From Morchella semilibera (lineage: Eukaryota > Ascomycota > Pezizomycetes > Pezizales > Morchellaceae): DNA of 64,000 nucleotides. Positions 1 to 12,262 of the stretch are shown here, piece by piece. How positions within the stretch are numbered: position 1 is the first letter of the stretch; the number at the start of each line of letters is the position of its first letter. Where the stretch lies: positions 62,001 to 126,000 of the forward strand of contig CM018609.1 of assembly GCA_009192285.1 (NCBI GenBank), given 5' to 3'. The notes below the pieces were generated by a model. The model saw only the letters and a list, made by a program, of their open reading frames with translations. It had not been told where the DNA came from and made no database searches. The position numbers were made by a program, and so were the translations under genes.

Positions 1-1997
1 ATACTCCATAGTGATATTGAGGCACGAATGTCTATCCTGGTACCAACCGAGAAAGCGTACAAAGAGATCATCTCGCTGTTGGCCCAAAATACTTAGTACA
101 GCTACCCTAAACATCCGAGAGGTGTAACCTACATCCGCAACCTTTGCCAACGACTTAACCTCTCTGTAATCAGATTCCGGTCTATGAATACGCTTAACCG
201 CCCGAACGTAGCCATCATGGCTTTCCTAAATATAATAAGAACGTTAATAGAATTCCACCATTCACAAGGTTATCATCAAACCTAACATGTACTGTGACTG
301 TACCGAAGGCCCCGCTACCAATCACATGTTTTTCCAACCACCACCGGTTGATGGAAACCTCGCGGACCGCATCCAAAACTACAGCATGCCGTGGCCGATG
401 AAACACGGATGACGACTCCGCGCTGAAACTTGTGTCTAACCTGAACATCTCATGGTCACCGGACATCATAACATTTATAGGCTGTTGGGTATCTGAAGCG
501 CTGTAGCCCCCCGTTGCTGAGGGCTCCGATGTGTTCCCGCTATGAACTATAAGCGGTGTATTTCCTACCGCTGTATCGCCTGAGGGCGCGCCTTGGTTTC
601 CTGTCTACACAACAATCAGCGCTTAGCTGCTGGTGGTACAAATATACCTACACCAGGCCGTGTTGCTGGGTTAAATCCTCCAATCCCCATAAGGCCACCA
701 ACCATCGCCATTAGGAGATATTATCTTTGATACTTACATTTTCATCGTGGTCACATATATCAATATCCATCTCATCCTCCAAGCTATATTCAATGTCTCC
801 ATTCCCTACTACAGAAGAGAGGCTACAACCGCAGCAGACATCAGGTGGAAGATGTCCTAAAAGTATATTCCTGACTTTGATGAACTACATGTAGTCATTC
901 TGTGTATTAGCGCATGTCGCAGGGGAGTTACGTCCCGCGTTCTCTGCATGACACGGAAGTAGGGGAGTGTTGTCCTGACCCTTCCGGCAAATACTGAGGG
1001 GTTAGCTCTTCCGGGACTTTAGTCGTCGTCTAAGTCCACATACCTGTACTTGCACGCACAAAACAGTAGGAGTTTGACTCATCACTATATCTCCAGGCTC
1101 CAATTCTTTTCGCGAGCGGGCCGCAAAAGACTGCTGTAAGCGCTATAGTCAAGTATTAGCCATGACCATGTTGGAAGATGTTCCACCCAGTATTGACTCG
1201 TAGATATCCATCTCACAAAGAAACCACCTACCACCCCCTCGTCCCTGTTCTCTGAGTTTAGGTCTGGTCGTGGACCAATCAAGCTCTCTGGCAAAGCTAC
1301 CTGCGGCCTTGGATCCGGCACCCTTAGATCAGCACACACGCTCTACCCCTTCCAAATTGGCAGGATAATCTACCGGGCGATATGTTATGGCCAGGGCAAT
1401 CACTGGCTTCTCGGCAGAGCCCGACCTATCCCTTCCTTGAAGCACCGGCAAAATACTCCAGGGGTTATCCACATCAACCTTAGACACTCCTTGTAAGCTG
1501 GAACATAAATTTGATACGTCGGTAGAGCTCATATTATAGTATTCTCCTGCCTTTCCGATAACACGTACTGAACAAATTCCGCGGGGATTGGCGTAGCAAT
1601 AAACAAGGGAAATCTGATCGATGAGGTAGGCAATATTCTCGGTAGAACTTAAACTCAGGGTGGTTAGCTTTCGGCACATCTATATAGGAAGTTAGTTAAC
1701 TCCTAGCATGCAGAAAATAGCGATGGTTATATACGGACCAATTAGCAATGCTAGATCGTACAACACAAGGTTTGAAAGTTGTAACGCGCTCGGCATATCA
1801 CATCCGTCGGCGAATAGGGCTGAAACCATTCCAGAGGCCCGGACAGCCGGCTCGTCCAGCTGGTTATCATCATAAAACTTCCTAAGACTCGGCCTTTGCC
1901 TCTCGATATGTTCAATGAGCCGGGCCTTGCACGTGGCATCCAAAGCTGAACGATCTGGGTCAGAGATATCCGATATTCGAAGGTCTGGTTCGCTCAT
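1..1997 (-). CDS. Multi-exon gene: degenerate vWA-like region, then a protein kinase domain; 3' end off the window
   Basis: Read leftwards from an ATG at 1995-1997. The first exon (about 1997-1737) encodes a segment ending in the hydrophobic strand LVLYDLALLI, as at the start of von Willebrand A domains. The next exon (1679 to about 1380) contains ENIAYLIDQISLVYCYANPR and KPVIALAITY, like the middle and end of fungal vWA domains, but the MIDAS DxSxS residues are not visible at the join. Exons 1133-1044, 993-932 and 884-738 join in phase through canonical introns 994-1043 and 885-931. The kinase part has exons up to 266, 225-133 and 75-1 (introns 226-265 and 76-132). It shows the glycine loop IGSGAFGTV, the lysine strand YVRAVKRI and a hinge ending in TMEY. 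The catalytic loop would lie beyond position 1. The joins near 660-740 and 1737-1679 are unresolved, so a frameshift or two separate genes remain possible. The kinase N-lobe is secure; vWA and the fusion are inference. Confidence 0.5.
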
Positions 1998-3395
1998 CGT
2001 AGGTGATATACGATACAGAGTGCATGTATGTAGTTGTGTCAAAGTATTGTAACACACATAACAGTACCCGAGCTATAAATAGCGGGGTAGGACCCTTGTA
2101 TGCTGGTTGGGGCTTGAGTGATAGAATATTACATCCTACCAACTATTATCTGTGGAGATAAGCTTATGGTTAACTCTTATAGCTATGGGGGTTTCGTTGA
2201 ACGTTTCTATTAATAAATGAAGTCATGATTTTTGCTCGCACTAGCCCTAGCCCTGATTATCCCAACCCTAACCCTGAACCCGCACCCCCACCTTGGCGCG
2301 GCGCAACGGATGAACATATAAAGCACCTATTCCTATCACATACTTCATATTTCTGGATACAACAGAGCCCATACAAGTACTTGACAGATAATGTGGGGGA
2401 CCACTTCTCCTAACGGCCCCAACCCTGACCCTAGCCCGGAACCAGCATTTGCTAGTGAACAGTCTAAACGTAATCGGGACAGACTAAATCCGAAAGAATT
2501 CCCCAAACCCTAAGATTATGTGGTGGCTCGCGCTCGGCTCTTCCCCGGATACGGTATTAATTGAGAAATCTGTTGTGCAGCAAGTTAGAGCATAAGCCAA
2601 CCAGAGGCTGTCTTTGGGCGCCAATGTGCAAGTTTGGCGTAGAATATCCCTCGGATACTGTAGTACGTCACTAACTTGCGATGGGTATATGTGTATGTTG
2701 TGTACAATATCACTGTCGATCATAGCTCCCCTGGTATACTAATGTGGTTTACAAGGCCACTAAGGGAACACGGGCGTATATATATTGACTACCAAGCTCC
2801 AAACGGGCGGGACCCCGCCGATAACTGAACTGCTTCTACGACATCTAGTGAATCTAGCGAGGGAATAAAATATTCGCTCTGCCACGGCGTATAAGAACTC
2901 ACAGCTGTAGATGACATGGCCAATTCTTACGTGTGAGCAACGGGAATCTATACTGAGTGGTATATCAGATTAGCTGATTCCGGGCATGTCAGGGCAGTGA
3001 GGCGGCTACTCATTGGAGTGAACAATCCTATGTGTCGCATCACAATCTATCACTCGTTGTCGGTAAGGATGGGGCAAGAGCGCTGTCCTATATATATATC
3101 TATACAAGACAGCCACGCTATATGTAGGTACGTCCAGACAAACAGTCCTAGGCACTCTGGCTGAACAGCTATGGCCTCCGTCAAGCAACCTCTATTGAAT
3201 GATCGCTATGCAAAGCGCATATCAAAGGAAACAAGACATCCAATGTAAGCTATTGGGCAGTGAAACACAGCCTGTAGCCATTGAGAATTGTTGGTTGCGA
3301 TGGGAACCTAACTAGCCTCCACCTTCCCCTCCTCCCCCTTTCTCCCCCACAAGCATTTATACCCGTACCTCTGATCTTCACACATTTCTACCGGT
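1998..3395. other. Intergenic region with interstitial telomere-like runs
   Basis: No convincing gene is visible. Short degenerate CCCTAA-type runs occur at about 2243-2283 and 2414-2437, with CCCTAACCCT-like cores mixed with CCCTGA and CCCTAGC variants. They are far too short and irregular to be a telomere. Confidence 0.4.
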
Positions 3396-3985
3396 GTGTT
3401 ATCGACGTCTTGGCCATCCCTCATGTTTTCGGCAGTTGACATCGTGTTCTTTCTTCTTATTCTCAATATCAACGGACCTGAATTCCTTTTAAATTTCTGG
3501 AACCCCAGCCGCAGTAAGCCCCCATCACTAACTCCCACTTTTACCCTCCCACACAAAACCCATCTAACCCCAGCCTAAACCCGCGCCTCAGACCGCCCAC
3601 GCACCATCTCTTCCGGCCGCGGCGCCCTCCCCTACCGTCTTCCAACAAATCCTAGAAACCAACCGGCAAGGTTGCCTCGGACGCGCACACATGGCGGGTG
3701 TCGGCGCCTGTTCCCCAGCTTCCCCTCACGGAAGTTGCATGCATCGTTTCCGCGGGGAGGTGGTCACACGGCACCGATATGGACAGCATTTTTGCGAGTC
3801 TTGCAACGCTTGGGCTACGGCTGGAGGATCGGGGGGCATATGCCGATTTGCGCATTGATAATGATGATGTTTTGCACGGGGTAGGGACGGCGCGGAGGGG
3901 TAGGAACTATGCCGCGTGGTATTATGTGCGGGGAAGGTTTGAGGATTATTGGAAGAGGTCTGCGGTGGAGACACCGCCGCATTAA
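3396..3985 (+). CDS. Possible small secreted-protein gene or remnant
   Basis: An ATG at about 3423 opens a hydrophobic, signal-like N-terminus (MFSAVDIVFFLLILNI) that ends at a GTAAGC donor near 3514. A later open stretch to the stop at 3983-3985 encodes a GC-rich, coding-like segment containing VACIVSAGRW, TDMDSIFASLATLGLRLED and RGRNYAAWYYVRGRFEDYW. I could not find one set of introns that joins the two parts in frame, so this is either a gene with an exon I missed or a decayed one. I do not recognise a family. The stretch lies upstream of the convergent rhodopsin-like gene and shows no clear link to it. Confidence 0.25.
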
Positions 3986-5071
3986 TTTGAATGAGCGGCC
4001 GGTCATACAGGAGGTTGGATCTAGGTGAGGCAGTCGATTCAGGGATTGGGTGATGTGAGACATAGGTCAATGCAGGTGAGACATATCTTGATTCAGAGCG
4101 AAGCCGTGAGATTAATGAATTGCGTAGGTTCTGGGAGGTCTGCCTCAAACTGAATATCTTCGTTCTCATCCTCCCTCTCATTTCATCACTATCAGGTGTT
4201 CCCTCCCGGCGCCAATTCTTCAATTTCTCAACTAGAGTAGCGGTCTCTAATCCTTTAATAGAAATCTCGGCTTCACAACTACCATCAACTGATAGGGTCT
4301 CCCTGAAGTCAAGAACCTCTCCTCTATCTTCATTCACTCGCATCTAGCCTATAAATTAACATACATGAATATATAGTCATGTATACCTATGTTTTCATAT
4401 CTCTAGCGGTGTGACATACGAAGGTAGTGATATATACCCTGGGCAAATGCGCTAAGTATCTAGGTGCTAGCTACAACACCTCTCCAAAGCCCGAGAATCC
4501 TCACTCACTCTGGGGTAGGAATTCATTTCAACTGCCATTGGGTCGTGCATGTATGCCTACCTCATACACAGTCAAACCTGCACCAAAAGTCTATTGCAGC
4601 CCCAACCCTACCCCCCGCTCATATCCATGTAGGTACGTACCCACAGCAACACCAGTGAACAACCCTAACCCTACCACCTAAAATAATTAATCCTCGTTTC
4701 GAGCAGATCTTATAGCTAACCTAATCCAATATAAATATGGTCGTCATAGTTGCATAACTCTCGTACATTGATTGCCTAAGCTGAACAAGCGCTTCCATGT
4801 TATCCGAGAATGCAAATCCGTCCCGGGAGTGGGGCAACTGCGCAGATCACTTAACATTAATGGGAATTGATGGATCGTTCTTTATAGGTTAGTGATTTAA
4901 AGGTAGTCAAATTGATTATAGTACATTCATCACTAACCTAAAGCCCTCAACACCTTAAAAATCAACGGGTCACAAAAATACACATACCCACCAGCATAAT
5001 TTCACTATCCCGCCCACCGAGATGACCAAAAAAAACAGAGAATTAAAGAATGGGAAAGAAGTTAACTAAAA
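3986..5071. other. Intergenic region, nothing assigned
   Basis: No gene or repeat could be supported. A short CCCTAACCCTA run at about 4663-4675 is a telomere-like fragment without context. Confidence 0.3.
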
Positions 5072-6514
5072 TCAGTGAAAGAATGTAAAAGGCGGCCCTC
5101 CGCCATCACCACTACACCCTATCCACCAATTCCATCCCCGAATATCCTTCCCCACAACCTCTACATGTATAACCTCCAGTTCAACCTCAACCTCCACACT
5201 TTCCGCCTCCCCCGTGCCCCTAAACCCCTCCGTAGAGGCCCCTTCTGTATCTCCCCATGATCCCAGCACCGCACCGCTCCAAGAGCGAGGCCCATTTCCT
5301 CTTTGAATATTATCGGCCTCTACCGGTGGAGTGACCTCTGTATGACCGAGGAAACCTGGGAGAAACTTTGAGAAGAGCGGCTTGGTGGCTGGGGCTGAGC
5401 CACACAGTATCCCTATGAGCACTTCGGTGCTGTGCAATGTTAGACATCTGCCGAGCTAAATGGCGGAGACAATTAAGGATGCTTACATGGACCAAATCGC
5501 AAGATCTACATTCTCATACATGGGATCCTTCGTCGTAAATGAATTGATCACGCTTTTCAGCCTCAGTATTCCTGCCAACACGCTCCTACAATCTTCATCA
5601 GCAACCGCGGAGCTTAAAAATCAGCTTTCAGAGAGCAAGGGCACAAACAGGCCCCGAGAGAAAACACAAAGACTAACGCCACCTTCTGGCGCGTCGGTAT
5701 CCTGAGCCCCAGAACCTTCCTCATCGGTACCACCCAAATTGCAAAATCCGTCCCGATGCTGATATAGTACAACACAAGTCCCATACTCCGTCGATCGAGA
5801 CACTTTGCCGCCTTCGCTCCACCCCACATGTATGATGCCGGTATGCACTGGATCGTAGAGAGCACAAAGGCAATGATTGTGTAGAGTGTGACGAAAACTA
5901 GTAGGCACCATGACGTGTAACAAAGAGGGGTTCCGGGGCCGAGACGAATAAGAAATAGGAGTAGGGCGGCCTTTGTCAGGCCCAGGGATAGAAAATAATG
6001 CAGCATAGAGATCCAACCAAGCTTTATGGAGTGTCAGAATGGCCCCTGAGAGGTGTGCGGGGGCGAAAAATGGCATACCTTGATGGCTTGCTGCCCACCT
6101 TCCGGATCGTTGGTCCAAGTGTGACGACCAACGCCCAGCTCAGTAACACCTATATAAGGACCTTCTCGTCAGCTCTTACCCCCGCTGACAAAAGACTAGT
6201 GAGGAATATTTACTAATGATATTTAATATTATAATAGGAGTTGCCACTACCTATCCCCCGTTTCCATTAATACCGACTACCCTCTAACCCCCTTTCCACA
6301 GATTCTTTAGAGAAACACCTACCAGAGCAAACATCATACACCAGTCGTCAGGTCCCATCCTCTTTATTAACACTGCTCGGCAGTATATCCTCGCACCTAA
6401 TACTAGCGTCGTAATCGTCAATAACAGCACCCCCGCGATCACCAAACTCGGCCCACGATTCTCATTATCTCTCTCGTCTCTAGCAAGCAAATTGTGTATC
6501 GATTCCGAGTCCAT
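5072..6514 (-). CDS. Fungal rhodopsin-like (Pth11-type) seven-helix membrane protein
   Basis: Six exons join in phase into 376 codons: 6514-6323, 6195-6180, 6149-6079, 6021-5645, 5585-5487 and 5447-5072. The protein has the layout of the fungal rhodopsin-like family, which are predicted plasma-membrane receptors of filamentous ascomycetes. It has a first helix near residues 26-48, then KRMGPDDWCMMFAL, then ELGVGRHTW before the third helix, the helix SLGLTKAALLLFLIRL, the cysteine segment STIQCIPASYMW, the YYISIGTDFAIWVVPM helix, the VALVFVFSLGAC helix and the late segment EVLIGILCGSAP. The C-terminal tail is acidic and probably cytoplasmic. The second intron (6150-6179) would be only 30 nt and the last (5448-5486) 39 nt, yet both keep phase. 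The donor of intron 4 (GTGCCC) is weak. The gene appears intact; the ligand and role are unknown. Confidence 0.85.
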
Positions 6515-7715
6515 GATTTCCGCACCAAAAAATTAAAAGGTGAGCTTAGTTTTCGAGAATTTCCCAGCAGGGGATGGAGGGCTCGTTACATAGTGTTTGT
6601 GGCTCGGTGCTAAGATGCCAGACTGACGGACTTGGGGTATAAAAAGCCCAATAGTGAGCATTGACATGCGGGGACGGGCGCGGGAGACGATCGCGACGAT
6701 CAACACATTTTATGGGCGCCAGTATTGGAAGATAGGAGTTATACTCCGGCCAATAGGACGTCTGAGCGGTTGTCCGTGGTATGATAAGCGCTGTTAAGGG
6801 CCTTGGAGGCGTCTTAACTAACAAGATATGGGTTCTGACAGAATTCATGAGGTGACATGGCGGGGGGCGCACGGTCCTGATTAAGCTCATGGCGGCGTAC
6901 CGGGGCCCAGCAACCACCCCGCCAAATGCCGGCGGTCCTGATAGATTGACATAATATGTGTTCCTTGAAACACCAGCACCTACTATATCTGCCAATCATT
7001 GATGAGACCCTCCTCCCACGGTGCGCGTTGGTCGAGAGGTCATGCATGATATTGTCGGGGCTGGGGGTCCAGTATCCTCAATCATGATGATTTTACACGG
7101 CCCTCAAAATTTGTACTATTACCATATTAAGCCATATATACCTCCCCTATTACATCTATCGTAAATTATTAGACCTACAATAATTCGGTCAAATGTGGCT
7201 CATTCCCGGGGCTTCGTTCCTGCATTCAGGCCCATGCACCTACTGCACTCCACCTGAAGAACATTCTAAAAGAGCGATCTTTCCAGGGATACTCAGCTTA
7301 GTGACTACCCCGTGAAGGGAATATTTTCTAACTCAGAATATTATGAGCACTGGCATGACGGCACGACTCAGGCAGGAGGTTTCATGACGGGAAACTCAAC
7401 CCCATAAGATAAGCGAAAGTGTCTCACCTCAGGTCCAGTAGAGTTGCTACAATGCAGCTACATACCGTCTGCAAAATTAGCGAGGAAACAGCTTTCGAAA
7501 TTTCCATCTTAATTATCTCCTTAACTCTTTCCCCACTGCAGGCCAGCATACTCTACAGACACCCATGAAGCCGGACCACAACCCCACAGCGACCTGACCC
7601 CTCTTGTACGTTCCTCTTGTTCTCCTAAATGAGTCAATAGTACATACATAGCTTGCTTGGCTTCTTTAATTGTGACCCTTTAGATACACTACATACATGT
7701 ATTCTCAAATCCCCC
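6515..7715. other. Upstream region of the rhodopsin-like gene
   Basis: Minus-strand open frames between 6546 and 7047 have no family resemblance and unlikely composition. The region most likely holds the promoter of the minus-strand gene that starts at 6514; I cannot point to a TATA box with confidence. Confidence 0.3.
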
Positions 7716-7877
7716 TATCTCCCAGATGTCCAAGACATTTGCGAAATCTCTCCCATGGATTATATTAGTGTGGCCAAGTATTCTAAAGGCTGATAATACA
7801 GCAAATGCTCAAGATCACATGACTTTTATGCATGATCTGAGAGAGACTTCGCAAATGTCTTGAACATCTGGGAGATA
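7716..7877. mobile_element. Hairpin MITE, mariner-like, flanked by TA
   Basis: The arms 7716-7752 and 7841-7877 are inverted repeats of 37 nt with two mismatches (left arm TATCTCCCAGATGTCCAAGA, right arm ending in GGGAGATA), separated by an 88-nt AT-rich centre. Both outer ends read TA, so the element can be taken as about 158 bp flanked by a TA target duplication, as Tc1/mariner-type MITEs make. There is no coding capacity. The symmetry of TA means the duplication itself cannot be proved without an empty site. Confidence 0.6.
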
Positions 7878-10609
7878 CACCAACTTTAATGCAGAAAAGT
7901 CTCATAGCGTGATATTACTTATTACACAATTGACGGCCCGTGCCCAACATCCACAATTTTGCAATATGCCGAGAGTTTTCCGGGCGATCGTGTGATAATA
8001 TCCGATACGAGTCTCAAATATGTATCCCGAAGAAATACTGGGCCGGCAAGAAGGGGATTTGGAATCCATACTTTTTTTTCCCTAAAACGACGATAGCAAT
8101 CACATGCAGTCAGCGGAATATCCCGCATATGTAAGGTCCGACTCTGAAATCCCCCACTCTTCACAACTTTGGCGCCAGCAACATGTGGCCGTGGCTTGCC
8201 CTACTTTCCGAAATACAGTCTGCTATACCGAATGCCAATAAAGCAACAAATTTGCTATTACGGACAGGTTTTGGTGATCCGAATTTCGACCTTCAGCCCA
8301 CCTATATAATCCCCACTCAAGCATCAGTACCTTTACTGTAGGTGGAGTAATTCTTCCAAGGTTGATCTCGGGATATTTATATAACGCGACGTATCAAAGT
8401 TTAACGGAACTGCTCGCTGGCGGTTATTTCCCGCCCCAGGTACACCATCCGCAGAGTTAAGGACCGCGGAATATCGATCCTGTACATATCTTAAGCGTTT
8501 GCCGGCGGGGGATCTGCTTCTCAAGTCATGCCGAGCACGTACGTCCTTGTCATACTTAATACCCCCCTCACGTTACTAATATTTTTCCACCAATTCCGGC
8601 CAATGACTAAAGAGGTAGTTTAGTATAAGGCTCTAGTCTATCTATTCACCTCAGTTGCTCGAGGACCCTCTAGTATTCTGTATAAATAAATAATAATGAA
8701 TATCTCTTATTATCCGAGAACCCTGCATTATCGAGTGATATTTGATGATCGTCTAACAAACGGACCGCTGCCCGGCCTAGCGATTGCTTCTTCCTCAATT
8801 CGCCACTCTTACAAACTATAATACTTGTGGGGATATATTAAGCAGTGATCTGTTTGGGACCAAGCTCATACAGCTATATCACGTCAAACAACTATAACTG
8901 TCCTATCGTCTCCGATTATCACCGGTAAAGGACCTCTATCCGAGGGCAAGTACCTACACCCAATAATTCTACTATAGACAGACGGACTTACTCGATATCC
9001 GCCCACGCACCAGATAGGCCCCTTATTTTACTGGTATATGCTGCCTTAGGCTTTCCCTGTTTGTCATGTCGCTTGGAAAACTCCCTTAGAAATCTCCACA
9101 CAGATATCTCCACATGTCTACTTCTCGTCGAGTCAGGGCTAGTCCTGGAATTTGAGTCCGCCATCGGTACCTCCAGTCTTTCTATTTTCGCCTCGATTAT
9201 GCAACGAATCTTTTTTTACAGAGCTTTCAACGTCGCCCGCCACACCAACAGCTAAGGAAATGATAGGATAGGGGGTAATATAGTAAGGACTATTAAATTC
9301 AGTTTCCAAACGTCCTCAATAGCGTATGTATCTCCGAGCTTCGAAACTTGTTGCAACCAAAGGATTAGTCCGAAGAATTCTTGGAGGTAAAATTCAACGA
9401 GGGGTCTCTCTAACCTCACCAAGAATCAAAAAAACGGTCGGGGGCGGGGACTACTCTTTGTAGGATAACGGAGAACCGTTTTTACTTGCTATCCCACCAA
9501 GATTATTTCTTTGTAAGGAATTACTCTACTCATACCCTATGTTGCCCCCCGGCCCGAGCGCACCCAACCTGCACCCCCTCCCCCCAGGACCACAGAGAGT
9601 GCCAAGATAATTGATACAAAGGATACCTATCAGGGAAGCTATAGTATCATATATTATACATGTAGGTCGGACCTACATACCTACGCCGATATGCGTTGTT
9701 TCTTTCATGTAAGGTGGTTGATGCTGAGTTATATACATACATACCTTTTATACTAGGCCCGTGCCCATCCCCTAACTTGGTGTGGTTGGTGCTGTAGTAT
9801 TTTATATGTTAGTGATCCACGCCAGTATTGGGAACACCTGCACCTAAAGAAATACTGATTGGGTCTGGGAACGAGACTAACTTTATATACTTGTCTCGAC
9901 ATAAAGCTGGCTGGAAACCGACCTAATTTATTCCTGTATTTTACTAAGTATGTGGTATGAGTATATATATAATACTACTTTTTTACCCTTCAACTGGGGC
10001 GGTACTTACCCCCCTTGTCTCCCTACAAATCCTAGTAATCTCTGAGTCAAAGTGAGTATCCTATGTCATAAATTATGCATCCTCTTCAACCCCTAACCCT
10101 AGCATCAAATATGTACATACATTTTGTATACTTTCCGTCGGATACAGACCATTACTTGGCCCCTCAACCCCCCAACTTTACCCCCTCCGTCCTCAATATC
10201 CGTGGTTCCTAGGAATTAACTTCTCTATGTCCTAGCAAAAAAAAAAACTATGTTAATCCTCAGCATGTGCGAAGGATGCGCAATCCCAGCGCCGAGACGG
10301 GAGAGATCCGCAGGTTAGGACGCAGGCCGATCCTCAATTCCAGATCCACCCGTAGATACCCGTCAGCCACTAGACCTCTGTACTTGCGCCCCAGCAGATC
10401 ATCGGTGCATTTGAGGGTAAATTCGAACGGTCTGTATACGTAGTATTATGACACTTGTATATGTATGTATGCTGGAGAAATAGTACCCCTTGAGCAAAAT
10501 TCTGGACAATTGATAAAATTTCTAGAAATAGCAATATTACATGTACATACAATATAACAATTGGATGCCCACAGCCCATCACAACTCCCTAAAACCCCTC
10601 CACTGCACC
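7878..10609. other. Intergenic region, nothing assigned
   Basis: No gene, RNA or repeat could be supported over this stretch. A 17-nt palindrome (TGTAGGTCGGACCTACA) at about 9660 and a CCCTAACCCTA fragment at about 10090 are the only marks noted. Confidence 0.3.
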
Positions 10610-10986
10610 TCAGGTAGCCGGACTTGCCAACCTAACCCTATGGCTCGCCAAATGCACTAATCCCCCATAATAGCTCCCGTCCTCCGGCTTACACGTCTTA
10701 ACAATATAGTCCGTTGCCTCCCTCACCGCCGTCGACGTCTTCACCACCGTGTCGCCGTTGGCGCGCAGCACGACGCCATAGTTGGATAGTTCCCAGGGGT
10801 ACTCGAGCACCGTGTCGTCGTCCTCATAGCGCGCGAGGATAGCTTCGATAGCGAGCGGGATAGCAGCGCAGTGATCGTAGTAGCAGGTTACAGTGTAGCC
10901 GTCGGCCGCTGCTGGGGCGGGGACAGGGACGGCGTGGGTGAGTGGAGTTAAGAAGAGGAGGAGGAGGGAAAGGAAGGGGAATGCAT
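10610..10986 (-). pseudogene. Small secreted-protein gene with a frame problem in its signal peptide
   Basis: A continuous frame from about 10981 to the stop at 10610 reads FPFLSLLLLFLTPLTHAVPV and then a mature part of about 100 residues containing DGYTVTCYYDHC, VLEYPWELSNYGVVL and ATDYIVKTCKPEDG. This has the look of a fungal small secreted protein with a cleaved signal peptide and few cysteines. The obvious start codon (10984-10986, ATG CAT TCC) is in another frame and reaches TAA after 12 codons. The in-frame upstream sequence meets a TAG without an ATG. A one-base slip in the TCC/CTC run would explain this; an unseen upstream exon is the alternative, since an acceptor-like GGCAG lies just upstream. 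No family recognised. Confidence 0.4.
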
Positions 10987-11735
10987 GGTGATTAAATTCG
11001 GTGGTGCGGGTCTGCCGAATCTTGGGTAGGAGGTACTACTCGATGCTTCGCTGTGGAAAGAGATATACAGGGAAGGCTGTACGGAGCCAGAAGATTAAGC
11101 AGAGGAATTCAATGGGCACGCGGGCGTATATATACTAAATAATTATACCTTCTTTGCAATTTGCCCTGAAGCCCGGCCCTGATCAAGATATATCCCATGA
11201 TTCCTCAAAAGCCGGGGATATCGATAGATTCTCCAGCGGTTAACGCCCCCCAGACGTACTAGTGCGGCCAAGTTTATATTTCAATTTGTTGTTACAAATA
11301 CTAGCTAGCTGCGCCATAAGGGATATATTATATACATGTATCTATATATATATATATATATTGAACTAGGGTTGACGCGCAGGTGCTGGGAGCCGGTGCG
11401 GCTGCCACGTCCAGGAGCGAACTATTAATTCAATTACATGACTAAGCTATTATAGATCCAACTTAAGTAGCTCTTCACTAAGCTCCAATACAAGCACACC
11501 CACTCCAGAAATCTGATTTTTACAACTGGTAATCTGTTTTTTGTATTCCTCCCGCAAGGTTTCCTATTCATATTTGCCTATCTCAATCTGATTGATGAAA
11601 CTCATTTTCCTTTCCAAATAGCATTTCATTTCCTTCAGAAGTTGTTTTCTCTTCAGGTTTCCCTAGGTCTCCTCTTCTTTCTTAACTTCCTATTTCTTGG
11701 TTTCTTTATTTTGTAGGAATTGTTTGATGTTCTGT
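10987..11735. other. Intergenic region with a TA microsatellite
   Basis: A short (TA)n run lies at 11343-11361. Nothing else could be assigned. Confidence 0.4.
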
Positions 11736-12262
11736 TGAGGTGGAGAAGGACTATCGGTGCTAGTGTTTTCTTTATCGGAGAGAAGACTAATGACTGATCG
11801 CTTAAGAGCTCGAGGGTTTAAAGAGCATTTGCGATCATTACAACAGCAAGACTTCATTTGTCTCCTAATATCTCCTGAAGCTCATGAGACTCAAAAAATA
11901 CCCAGGGGTTTCAGGAGACTCTCAGGAGACCTAAGAGACTGTTGGGAGACTCTTGTCACAAGTTGAGTTTGCTGATTTAGGTAAACAGTTATTACAGGAG
12001 GAGATGACTCGGTTGATAGGATCAAGTTTCTAAATACAGAACTCGCAACCATGATCTTATAGAGCAGAAAAACATGTTGTACACATAGGAGTATTAATTT
12101 GTATAGAGTTATGGAGGCTGGACAAACGAAAGGTACGATTAAGCCAATCAGCTCGATATTTGTTGATAAATTTTTCCAAAACTGGGACTCTGTTACGGAC
12201 AAGGCAGGAGGTAGAAGAGGTAGACATTGTTGTTGTTGTCAATAGGAGAAAATAGGAAGGTA
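11736..12262 (-). repeat. Module X, copy 1: decayed Cys-rich ORF (minus) with a MITE inserted
   Basis: This segment is clearly homologous to 14632-15045; the match starts with GGTGGAGAAGGACTATCGG and runs to the edge of the satellite. Read on the minus strand it encodes a start rich in Thr and Ser (ATG near 12242), then FINKYRADWLNRTFRL, then a cysteine-rich stretch. This copy is broken by TAA and TAG codons and by a 137-bp MITE at 11841-11977. The protein is unknown; its paired cysteines suggest a zinc-binding element-encoded protein. Confidence 0.55.
11841..11977 (-). mobile_element. 137-bp MITE, copy 1, target duplication TA
   Basis: Reverse-orientation copy with ends CAACAGCAAG and TTGCTGATT, each one base off the family ends. 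The TA pairs 11839-11840 and 11978-11979 flank it. The homologous module at about 14735 (ATTACGTAAACAG) lacks the insertion and serves as an empty site. Confidence 0.8.

Noticed and set aside
2243-2437. Telomere
   Set aside because: CCCTAA-like runs are short, degenerate and followed by ordinary sequence on both sides.
6546-7047. Minus-strand frames upstream of the rhodopsin-like gene
   Set aside because: No family signal, unlikely composition, and no splice sites joining them to the gene.
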